In this document: piece by piece, positions 1 through 8,300 of the stretch | How positions within the stretch are numbered: the first letter of the stretch is position 1 | Layout: each line of letters starts with the position of its first letter | Assembly: GCA_023443515.1 (NCBI GenBank) | Contig: JAEZUC010000015.1 | Coordinates: 1-9,158, forward strand | Reading direction: 5' to 3' | From: Bacillota bacterium | GTDB taxonomy: Bacteria; Bacillota; Clostridia; Acetivibrionales; DSM-1351 | DNA: 9,158 nt | Made by a program: the position numbers and the translations under genes | The notes under the pieces: generated by a model | What the model was told of the DNA's origin: nothing | Databases searched by the model: none | The model's input: the letters and a program-made list of their open reading frames with translations, nothing else

Positions 1-785
1 AAAACAGCTTTACAATTCATCCTGCGATAACCGACTTTAAGGGAAAATCATACTTCTTCTATCATACAGGTGATTTGCCGGGAGGAGGAAGCTACAAACG
101 TTCAGTTTGTGTAGAAGAATTTAAATACAATTCTGACGGTACGATACCGACAATCCCTTTAACTAAAACCGGCCCTGCTCAGGTTCAATACCTTGATCCA
201 TTTGTTAAAAATGAGGCCGAAACAATCTGCTGGGAGTCCGGAGTTGAAACAGAAACCTGCAGTGAAGGCGGAATGGATGTAGGGTTTATCGAAAACGGTG
301 ATTATATAAAGGTTAAAGGTGTAGATTTTGGTACAGGGGCAACATCCTTTGTTGCCAGAGTAGCGTCAGCAACAAGCGGCGGTAATATAGAACTAAGACT
401 AGACAGCCCTACAGGTAAACTTGTGGGAACTTGCGCAGTCAGCGAAACAGGTGATTGGCAGACATATACTGATAAGTCCTGTACAGTAAGCGGTGCAGAG
501 GGAGTTCATGACTTGTATCTGAAATTTACAGGCGGAAGCGGTTACCTGTTCAATTTCAATTGGTGGAAATTCGAAAAAAGCGGAACACCTACACTTGTAG
601 GAGACCTTAATGGAGATGACTGTGTAGATGCAACAGATTATGCATTGCTGAAGAAATATATTCTGGGATTAATTACTGATTTTCCGGTAGATAACGACAT
701 TGAAGCAGGAGATTTAAATAAAGACGGAGCTATTGATGCACTGGATTGTGCCGTTTTCAAAAAACTACTGTTGGGCATTGCTTAA
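1..785 (+). CDS. GH43-like arabinofuranosidase/xylosidase, C-terminal part, CBM6-dockerin (5' partial)
   Basis: The reading frame is open from base 3 to the stop at 783-785, so the gene begins upstream; the in-frame TTG at 75 lies inside the domain and is not a start. Bases 3 to about 190 encode the last strands of a five-bladed GH43 propeller, with motifs HPAITDFKGKSYFFYHTG and RSVCVEEFKYNSDGT, a pattern I associate with CBM6-bearing arabinoxylan arabinofuranohydrolases. A CBM6 follows (about 204-575; ETCSEGG, VGFIENGD, SGGNIELRLDSPTG, GYLFNFNWW), then a type I dockerin (about 597-782) with two calcium-loop repeats, DLNGDDCVDATD and DLNKDGAIDALD, whose positions 10/11 are AT and AL. The product is probably secreted and cellulosome-bound, acting on arabinoxylan side chains. 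The catalytic acids lie upstream of the window, so substrate and GH43 subfamily cannot be fixed here. The dockerin and CBM6 calls are strong; the GH43 call rests on about 60 residues. Confidence 0.85.
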   Translation, partial: NSFTIHPAITDFKGKSYFFYHTGDLPGGGSYKRSVCVEEFKYNSDGTIPTIPLTKTGPAQVQYLDPFVKNEAETICWESGVETETCSEGGMDVGFIENGDYIKVKGVDFGTGATSFVARVASATSGGNIELRLDSPTGKLVGTCAVSETGDWQTYTDKSCTVSGAEGVHDLYLKFTGGSGYLFNFNWWKFEKSGTPTLVGDLNGDDCVDATDYALLKKYILGLITDFPVDNDIEAGDLNKDGAIDALDCAVFKKLLLGIA

Positions 786-839
786 AAATTACTGGGTTTC
801 ACTATTATGTTTTAGTGTAAATGGTTGATTAAATTGGTC

Positions 840-846
840 AAGGAGG
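840..846 (+). promoter_or_regulatory. Ribosome binding site AAGGAGG that fixes the start of the GH146-like gene
   Basis: AAGGAGG lies 5 nt before the ATG at 852. An in-frame TTG at 825 would also open the frame, but it has no Shine-Dalgarno sequence at a useful distance and would put a polar, charged stretch (IKLVKEAN) ahead of the signal peptide. The ATG at 852 gives a normal signal peptide and is preferred. Confidence 0.85.
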
Positions 847-851
847 CAAAT

Positions 852-3446
852 ATGTTAAAAACAATAAGTATACTTCTGCCATGTGTATTGATTTTTTTAC
901 TTATATTCAGTGTACAAATACCGGTTTCAGCAGCAAACGCTGTACTCCTGAAGCAGTTCGACATGGAACAGGTAAAAATCACAGATGCTTATTATGTAAA
1001 CGCATTTGATAAAGAGGTTGCTTACCTGCAGGAAATTGATCCAAACCGTTTGCTGGTGGGTTTTAAGAAAACAGCGGGCTTAACAACAACTTATAGCTAT
1101 TATGGAGGGTGGGAAAACAACACCCTGATTCAAGGCCATACCATGGGGCATTACATGTCGGCACTTGCTCAGGCTTATAAAAACACCAAGTCCAATCCTA
1201 CAGTAAATTCAGACCTGAAAAATCGTATAGACTTGATTATATCCGAATTACAGGCTTGCCAGAATAAAAACGGCAATGGATATTTGTTTGCAACCCCGGT
1301 TACCCAATTTGATGTCGTTGAAGGAAAGGCTTCCGGTTCAAGCTGGGTACCGTGGTATACCATGCACAAAATCATGTCAGGTCTACTTGACGTTTACAAA
1401 TTTGAAGGCAACCAAACCGCATTGACAATAGCAGCCAATCTGGGAAATTGGATTTACAAAAGAGTAAACGCCTGGGATTCTGCAACACAGTCTAAGGTAT
1501 TGGGTGTTGAGTACGGCGGAATGAATGATTGCCTCTATGAATTGTACAAGCTTACCGGTGACAGCAACCATTTGACAGCAGCACACAAGTTTGACGAAAC
1601 CGCACTGTTTAACACCCTAGCTGCCGGTACGAATGTTTTACCGGGAAAACATGCCAATACAACTATCCCGAAATTTATTGGTGCTTTGAACCGCTACAGC
1701 ACTCTGGGAACATCAGAATCATCATACTTAACAGCGGCACAGCAGTTTTGGAGCATAGTATTGAAAGACCATACATATGTAACAGGCGGCAACAGCGAAG
1801 ATGAACATTTCAGGGCTGCGGGAAAGCTGGATGCATACAGGGATAATGTAAATAATGAAACCTGTAATGTAAATAATATGCTGAAGCTGACCCGGGAGCT
1901 GTTCAAGGCAACGGGGGACGTTAAATATGCAGATTATTATGAGAACGCATTGATAAACGAGATTATGGCTTCACAGAATCCCGAAACCGGAATGGCCACC
2001 TACTTCAAGGCTATGGGAACCGGATATTTCAAGGTGTTCAGTTCCCAGTTCAATCATTTCTGGTGCTGTACCGGAACGGGGATGGAGAATTTCACAAAAC
2101 TCAATGACAGCTTATACTACAATAATGGTTCAGACCTGTATGTAAACATGTATCTGAGTTCTACTCTGAACTGGAGCGAAAAGGGTCTTTCACTGACACA
2201 GCAGGCCAATATACCATTATCAGATAAAGTAACCTTTACTATCAACAGCGCTCCTTCATCAGAAGTAAAAATTAAGTTCAGGTCACCAACATGGCTTGCA
2301 ACAGGACAAACTGCTACAGTAAAGGTTAACGGCACTCCTATCAATATAGCCAAGGTAAATGGTTATCTTGATGTCAGCAGAGTGTGGCAGGCAGGAGATA
2401 CGGTTGAGTTGACCCTGCCCACCGAGGTAAGGGTTTCCAGATTGACTGACAATCCCAATACGGTAGCCTTTACCTATGGCCCGGTAGTATTGAGTGCAGG
2501 TCTTGGGACTGAAAGTATGACTACTCAATCACATGGGGTTCAGGTTTTAAAGGCAACAAGAAATGTAACTATAAAAGATACTATTAATATCAATACCACT
2601 GCCAGTCCCAGCATTGATAATTGGCTTGCCAATATCAAGAACAATTTGCATCAAACGCCCGGAAAGCTGGAATTTACACTTAGAAATACCGATGAGGATA
2701 ACCATTTGGTATTTACACCCCATTATCAAAGATACAAGGATAGGTATGGTATCTATTTCAAGCTGGGAACATATGTGGGTACACAACCCTCGGACAATTT
2801 GCTCGCCAATCCGGATATGGAGTCAGGAAGTACCACAGGCTGGACTGTGAATGGTGTGGGTTCAATTGCAACATCAACAGTACAAAAGCACTCGGGGAGC
2901 TATAGTCTCTTGCATACAGGCAGGACAGGAGCCTGGAACGGGCCTATTCAGAATATTACAACAAAAGTTCAGGACGGTAACACTTATGCTTGTTCCGGTT
3001 GGGTAAGACTGGACAACACTGACAATGCCCCGGTAACAATGACTATCAGAAAAACGGATGACAATGGAACTTCTTTTACCAATATTGCCACTGCTACCGG
3101 AAGCAATAGCTCCTGGGTTCAATTGTCAGGTAACTACACGTTAAATGTTACAGGTACGCTGACTGACCTGAGTATATATTTTGAAGGGCCGGACAGCGGA
3201 ATAAATATGTATGTGGATGATGCATCAGTGAAAATTTTCCCCACCGTTAGTCAGGTGAAGCAGGGGGATGTTAACAGTGACGGTACTGTAGACACGCTTG
3301 ATTATGCATTATTAAAGCAGTTCTTACTGGGGGCTGATGTCACAATTTATTCTGCAGCAGCTGATTTGGACGGTGATGAAGCTGTGACGGCAATGGATTT
3401 TGCGGTGCTAAAGAAGTATCTGCTGGGACAAATAACAGAGCTTTAA
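852..3446 (+). CDS. Secreted beta-L-arabinofuranosidase, GH146/GH127-type (DUF1680), with CBM22-like module and dockerin
   Basis: This is an 864-residue protein when started at ATG 852. Residues 1-27 form a signal peptide (hydrophobic core, PVSA cleavage; ANA three residues on is the alternative). Residues about 30-645 form the (alpha/alpha)6-barrel plus beta-sandwich of the DUF1680 family. The family uses a cysteine nucleophile held on a zinc ion. Here E336-T-C338 (ETCNVNNMLKL) and C405-C406 (HFWCCTGTGME) match the zinc/nucleophile set known in bifidobacterial HypBA1 (Glu338, Cys340, Cys417, Cys418), and E318 (SEDEHF) is a candidate acid/base. The CCTGTG-E form resembles GH146 more than classical GH127. 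Residues about 649-795 look like a CBM22/CBM4_9 sandwich (NLLANPDMESG start, MYVDDASVKI end). The dockerin spans about 803-864; its second loop has Thr in place of the usual Asp/Asn at position 9. Expected action is release of beta-L-arabinofuranose from plant polymers while docked on the cellulosome. Gap to the next gene is 27 nt. Family call is firm; substrate is inferred. Confidence 0.9.
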   Translation: MLKTISILLPCVLIFLLIFSVQIPVSAANAVLLKQFDMEQVKITDAYYVNAFDKEVAYLQEIDPNRLLVGFKKTAGLTTTYSYYGGWENNTLIQGHTMGHYMSALAQAYKNTKSNPTVNSDLKNRIDLIISELQACQNKNGNGYLFATPVTQFDVVEGKASGSSWVPWYTMHKIMSGLLDVYKFEGNQTALTIAANLGNWIYKRVNAWDSATQSKVLGVEYGGMNDCLYELYKLTGDSNHLTAAHKFDETALFNTLAAGTNVLPGKHANTTIPKFIGALNRYSTLGTSESSYLTAAQQFWSIVLKDHTYVTGGNSEDEHFRAAGKLDAYRDNVNNETCNVNNMLKLTRELFKATGDVKYADYYENALINEIMASQNPETGMATYFKAMGTGYFKVFSSQFNHFWCCTGTGMENFTKLNDSLYYNNGSDLYVNMYLSSTLNWSEKGLSLTQQANIPLSDKVTFTINSAPSSEVKIKFRSPTWLATGQTATVKVNGTPINIAKVNGYLDVSRVWQAGDTVELTLPTEVRVSRLTDNPNTVAFTYGPVVLSAGLGTESMTTQSHGVQVLKATRNVTIKDTININTTASPSIDNWLANIKNNLHQTPGKLEFTLRNTDEDNHLVFTPHYQRYKDRYGIYFKLGTYVGTQPSDNLLANPDMESGSTTGWTVNGVGSIATSTVQKHSGSYSLLHTGRTGAWNGPIQNITTKVQDGNTYACSGWVRLDNTDNAPVTMTIRKTDDNGTSFTNIATATGSNSSWVQLSGNYTLNVTGTLTDLSIYFEGPDSGINMYVDDASVKIFPTVSQVKQGDVNSDGTVDTLDYALLKQFLLGADVTIYSAAADLDGDEAVTAMDFAVLKKYLLGQITEL

Positions 3447-3473
3447 CAAAAAAATTAGGGGGGATACAATATT

Positions 3474-5288
3474 ATGAAAAAGGTTCGTGCGGTCATTACA
3501 CTTGTTCTTCTAGGGCTTACATTTACTATAATAATGGCCCTGAATACCGAAGCATGGGATAACGGTCTTGCTAAAACACCACCTATGGGATGGAACAGTT
3601 GGAATATTTTCCACGGAGATATCAATGAAACTAAAATAAAACAAATTGCAGACACAATGGTAAGCTCCGGAATGAAGGATGCAGGCTATGTGTACCTGAA
3701 TCTGGATGATAATTGGATGGCAAATCCGGCACGTGATTCCAACGGAAACCTGCGAGCAGATCCTACACGTTTTCCAAACGGAATTAAGGCTTTAGCGGAT
3801 TATGTACATGCAAAGGGCCTTAAACTGGGAATATACGGATGTCGTGGAACTATGACCTGTATGAATATTCCTCAAAGCGGAAGCAAGGGTTATGAGGAAA
3901 AAGATGCAAAGACATTTGCTTCTTGGGGCATTGATTACCTAAAATATGATAACTGCAATATACCAAACGGAAGTGACATGAAAACAGATTACAAGAAAAT
4001 GCAGACTGCCCTTGCAAATTGCGGAAGGCCAATCGTATTCAGCATATGTGCATGGGGATATCAGGACTGGATGCCTGCAGCAGGTAATTTGTGGCGTACT
4101 ACCGGGGATATCACCGATAAATGGGACAACGGAAACGATTGGTTCAAAGGTATTATTAATGCAATTGATGGTAATGCCCAATACGCAAATTCAGCTGCTC
4201 CGGGAGCATGGAATGATCCTGACATGCTTGAAATCGGAAACGGCGGATGTACAACAGAGGAATACCGTACCCAGATGAGCATGTGGAGTATGATGGCTTC
4301 TCCTCTTATAGCAGGAAATGATATAAGAACTATGTCACAGACAACAAAGGATATTTTGTTAAACAAGGAAGTAATAGCAATAGACCAGGACCCTGCCGGA
4401 ATTCAGGGAAAAAGAGTTAAAAGTGCAAATGGCTTGGAGATTTGGGTAAAGCCACTTGGTACAAACGGAACAACTAAGGCTGTTGCTTTGTTGAACAGAA
4501 ATTCGTCAACCTCCAATATTACAGTTAATTGGTCAGACATAGGTGTAACTGGGAGTGTTACGGTCAGAGATTTGTGGGCTAAAGCTGACAAGGGTAGCTT
4601 TACGGGTTCATATACAGCATCAGTTCCTTCACATGGAACAGTTTTGCTTAAGATTTCCACTGAACCGCCGGCACCTATTGATGCAACCAAGCAAATAGAA
4701 GCAGAGAGTTACAGCAATCAGTCAGGAATCCAGACAGAAACCTGTTCAGAAGGCGGAGAGGATGTAGGGTTTATTGAAAACGGGGACTATACTGTTTACA
4801 ACAATGTGGATTTTGGTGATGGTGTTGAAGGCTTTAAGGCCAGAGTAGCAAGTGCAACCAGTGGGGGCAACATTGAAATACGTCTTGACAGTGCTACAGG
4901 TACTCTGATAGGAACATGTCCTGTTACCGGAAACGGAGATTGGCAGACATATACTGATGTAAAATGCGCTGTCAGCGGGGCAACAGGAAAACATGATGTA
5001 TACCTTGTTTTTACAGGGGGAAGCGGATACCTGTTTAATATTAACTGGTTTACATTCACAGCAGGAAGTGTCAATACGGGAACATTAGGTGATATAAATA
5101 ATGACGGCCAAATAGATGCTATAGACTTGCAGTTGTTGAAAAAATATCTTCTGGGACTGGGAGAAATCGAAGATACAAAGCTGGCCGATTTGGATGCAAA
5201 CGGAGACGTCAATGCAATAGATTTTTCTCTGCTGAAACAATTCTTACTTGGGATAAGTACCAGTTTTCCGGCACAGGGTGCTGCATAA
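3474..5288 (+). CDS. Secreted GH27 alpha-galactosidase or beta-L-arabinopyranosidase with CBM6 and dockerin
   Basis: This is a 604-residue protein. The ATG at 3474 follows AGGGGGG (3457-3463) by 10 nt. Residues 1-27 are a signal peptide (TEA cleavage site). Residues 28 to about 310 are a GH27 barrel beginning LAKTPPMGWNSWN. D159 in YLKYDNCN is the expected nucleophile and D212 in WRTTGDI the expected acid/base, by comparison with human alpha-galactosidase A (D170, D231). D78-D79 (LDDNW) and D250-M251 (WNDPDML) match substrate-binding residues, and C129/C161 match a known active-site disulfide. A small beta-sandwich follows to about 400. CBM6 spans about 405-529 and a dockerin 538-598, with position 10/11 pairs AI and AI. 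The family removes terminal alpha-galactose; some members instead remove beta-L-arabinopyranose. The loop GIYGCRG carries Cys123 where many alpha-galactosidases have Asp, so specificity is open. It lies 30 nt before the GH59 gene, probably in one transcript. Confidence 0.92.
   Translation: MKKVRAVITLVLLGLTFTIIMALNTEAWDNGLAKTPPMGWNSWNIFHGDINETKIKQIADTMVSSGMKDAGYVYLNLDDNWMANPARDSNGNLRADPTRFPNGIKALADYVHAKGLKLGIYGCRGTMTCMNIPQSGSKGYEEKDAKTFASWGIDYLKYDNCNIPNGSDMKTDYKKMQTALANCGRPIVFSICAWGYQDWMPAAGNLWRTTGDITDKWDNGNDWFKGIINAIDGNAQYANSAAPGAWNDPDMLEIGNGGCTTEEYRTQMSMWSMMASPLIAGNDIRTMSQTTKDILLNKEVIAIDQDPAGIQGKRVKSANGLEIWVKPLGTNGTTKAVALLNRNSSTSNITVNWSDIGVTGSVTVRDLWAKADKGSFTGSYTASVPSHGTVLLKISTEPPAPIDATKQIEAESYSNQSGIQTETCSEGGEDVGFIENGDYTVYNNVDFGDGVEGFKARVASATSGGNIEIRLDSATGTLIGTCPVTGNGDWQTYTDVKCAVSGATGKHDVYLVFTGGSGYLFNINWFTFTAGSVNTGTLGDINNDGQIDAIDLQLLKKYLLGLGEIEDTKLADLDANGDVNAIDFSLLKQFLLGISTSFPAQGAA
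4715..4788 (+). repeat. CBM6-coding segment nearly identical to 8120-8193
   Basis: This segment inside the GH27 gene matches 8120-8193 in the GH59 gene at 73 of 74 bases (single difference at 4769/8174), including 54 consecutive identical bases. It encodes the first third of CBM6 (SGIQTETCSEGG to VGFIENGD). Synonymous positions are conserved too, which protein selection alone would not explain. Confidence 0.9.
5151..5199 (+). repeat. Dockerin-coding segment nearly identical to 8550-8598
   Basis: This segment matches 8550-8598 at 48 of 49 bases (difference at 5168/8567). It encodes LGLGEIEDTKLADLDA, the end of the first dockerin repeat, the inter-repeat linker and the start of the second calcium loop. 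It forms a second identity patch in the same module pair as 4715-4788, shifted by 6 nt relative to that patch. Confidence 0.88.
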
Positions 5289-5318
5289 TTTAGAGATATC
5301 CTAATAGGAGGTTGAAAA

Positions 5319-8300
5319 ATGAAAAGAAAGATATTATCAATTCTTCTTATTGTCACTATGACTTCATCATTGTTTTCAGCTTTACTGATGAATACTGTTT
5401 CAGCCTCAGATACGGACTTTGTGCTGGACGGAAATAATATCAAAGCCGGCAACGTTAATGGTCTCACCTTTAAGGGGTTTGGCGTTCTCAGCGGCAACAG
5501 TTCAAGCGCGCTGTTGATGGATTACAAGTCGGAACATCCTGAGAAATATGCAGAATTACTGCAGATTCTGTTCGGTGGAAAAAATCCAATTATGACACAT
5601 GTCAAAATTGAAATGGGTAACGACCGCAACAACTCCACAGGGCCGGATCCCTCAACAATGCGTTGGGAAAATGAGACGGCAAATGTTAAAAGACACCCCG
5701 GCTTTCAACTGGCGGCTGATGCAAAGAAGGTTAACCCTGATCTTAAAGTCAGCATACTACGCTGGAATGCCCCCGGTTGGGCAAATACCAATGATAAGAT
5801 TTATACATGGTATAAGAACACCATATTGGCAGCATATCGCCAATATGGATACATGGTTGATTACGTAAACCCGGGGGTTAACGAACAAACACCGGATTTA
5901 ACATGGACTAAACAATATGCCCAGCGCATCAAAACAGACAGTACGGCCTTCAACGATGCTGAAGAGAGGGTACTTTACAACAATATTAAGGTGGTAATCT
6001 CTGACGAAGTTTCTATTGGCTCCTTCGGTGATGATATGGTAACTGATGCCACTCTTCGCGATGCTGTATCAGTTGCAGCATATCACTATAATACAGATGA
6101 CAACAGCTTAGGGAGTTTCAAACAGCTTGCCGAATCCTTTGACAAAGAAGTGTGGAATAGTGAAGCACAGGCCACTTTTAGTAATTCGTCCTTTCGTCCC
6201 AACAATAACATGAAAGATCCTACAGTAGCAGGAACAGGTCTAGGGGGCATAAATGGCCCACTGGAGATGGGAAACACTGTTAACAAGGGGTTTGTAAATT
6301 CCCGTAGGACACATTTTATCTATCAGCCGGCCATTGGCTCCTTCTATGAGGGGGGACAGTACTCATTTAAGGAATTGATATCCGCACGTGACCCATGGTC
6401 CGGGTGGATTCACTACGATGCTGGAATTGTCATACTTCGGCATTTCAGTTGGTTTTCAAAGGCTGGCTGGGAAAATGGTAGCAATACCGCAGGGGTTTGG
6501 AGGGCTGTACCTCAGGCAAGTTTCACAGGTGCGACGGGTACGAATCCGGTAAATGGGCGCAATGGCAGTCCCAGTTATATGACACTTGCCTCACCGGACA
6601 AACAGGATTTTTCAACTATCTTTATTAATGATAGTGAGTATTCAAAAACCTACACGTTTAAGACCATCAATATGGCTTATTTGGGGAACCCTCCGCTGGA
6701 AATATGGGAAACCCGTGCAGCTGACAAAGGAGTAGCTTTTAATAGTAATTATATGAAGTACACCGGAACTGTCTCTGCAAATAGTAGCAGAGTTTATACG
6801 GTAAACGTAAAACCTTATTCGGTTGTTACGGTTACAACATTAAGCAATAGTGGAAAAGCTGAGTTCAATACTCCTCTTCCGGTGGAGGGTGAACGCCCTG
6901 TGCTGGATACAGACAAGACGGGTGTCACACATGATACCGGAGATAACATTTTATATGCTGACAACTTTGATTACTCCGGCAAAACTGCCCCTGTCATAGA
7001 AGAGGGGGGAGAAATCTCAGGAACCCAAAGCTATATAGATTCACGAGGAGGCTCGAAAAGTGCTATACCACGTTATACCAGCGACAGAAACGGTGCATTT
7101 GAAGTGTATCTTCCTGACGGCTCCGGCAACTATATCCTTCGTCAACAGGTGGATCAATCCAACATGGGGCTTGGAGGCACATGGAATAATGGTAATCCAA
7201 TCACCGGAATCGGAGATAACCGTTGGATGAACTATAAGGCAAGCGTAGATGTTTCGTTTGAACACAACAGTACCGAGGGTGGTAACAATTATGCTGCAAT
7301 CGGTGCCAGACAACAGGGCGGTGAAAATTCACACTACTTAAATGGTACTCCTTATATACTGAAATTCTGGTTTGATGGGGGTTGGTCGCTACTAGTCAAT
7401 GGAAGTTCCGTGGCAAATGGTAATGTTGTAAGCGGTTCGGGTGGAGTCAAAATTAGCGGTTTTAATGCAGCTTATAATGCGTGGCACAACATTGCTATTA
7501 TGGTTGCAGACAACAAGGTGACTGCATTTCTGGACAATACCATCCTTTACACCTATACAGATACTACCCCGAGATTGTCAGGGCGTATTGATTTGGCTAG
7601 TGGCTATTACAATACACGTTTTGACAATTTGAAGGTTGAAACCATTGACGGTTACGCACCTTACTACTCAGAAATGCTGGACAATCTGGAAATGTATGAT
7701 TTATCTTCTGTTCCTGGTACAAAGCTGGTTTACAGTGGTTCTTGGGCACATGATAACGGCAAATCCATGTACAATTACCAACGATCTCTTTCCACCAGTC
7801 AGGGAGCAGGTGCTACAATTCAGTACTCCTTCACTGGCACCGGGTTGGACATTCTTGGAGCTAACAACGGTTCGGCTAAGTTGGAGGTAACGGTTGACGG
7901 AAGAGTTGTTAATTCTTCAGCGGGTACAATGATTTCAGGTAACTTATACCAAACCTTTGCGCTTCACGGTCTTGAGTACGGTAAGCATACGGTTCGTCTG
8001 AAGGTGTTAAGTGGTACTTTGGTTGTTGATGCTGTTGGGGTTGTTGCAAACATAGCTAATGCTTCGGAGATACCCGTTGGACATTCGGCATATTCAAGGA
8101 TTGAAGCAGAGCTTTACAACAATCAGTCAGGAATCCAGACAGAAACCTGTTCAGAAGGCGGAGAGGATGTAGGATTTATTGAAAACGGGGACTTCACTGT
8201 TTATAACAATGTAGATTTCGGCAGCGGTGCCGAGAGCTTTACGGCAAGAGTGGCAAGTGCTACCAGCGGAGGTAATATTGAGATCAGGCTGGACAGTCCT

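Noticed and set aside
75..785. A stand-alone small CBM6-dockerin protein starting at base 75
   Set aside because: The frame is open upstream to the window edge and encodes GH43-like sequence before base 75, so this is the tail of a longer enzyme.
797..820. Inverted repeat TTTCACTA / TAGTGTAA with an 8-nt loop as a terminator or regulatory hairpin
   Set aside because: Only about 7 of 8 pairs form, mostly A-T, and no T-run follows. It is too weak to call a terminator; a minor processing site cannot be excluded.
825..851. TTG codon at 825 as the start of the GH146-like gene
   Set aside because: It has no ribosome binding site upstream, and the ATG at 852 has AAGGAGG 5 nt away and begins a normal signal peptide.
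4796..5497. A 233-codon open frame on the minus strand
   Set aside because: It lies fully opposite the CBM6-dockerin end of the GH27 gene and the start of the GH59 gene, has no recognisable domain, and a similar minus frame (8354-8653) appears opposite the paralogous module, as expected for a shadow of the same codon pattern.
4715..8193. The near-identical CBM6 patches as ends of a mobile element or direct repeats of an insertion
   Set aside because: Both copies are in-frame coding sequence of homologous modules, with no transposase, terminal inverted repeats or target duplication between them.
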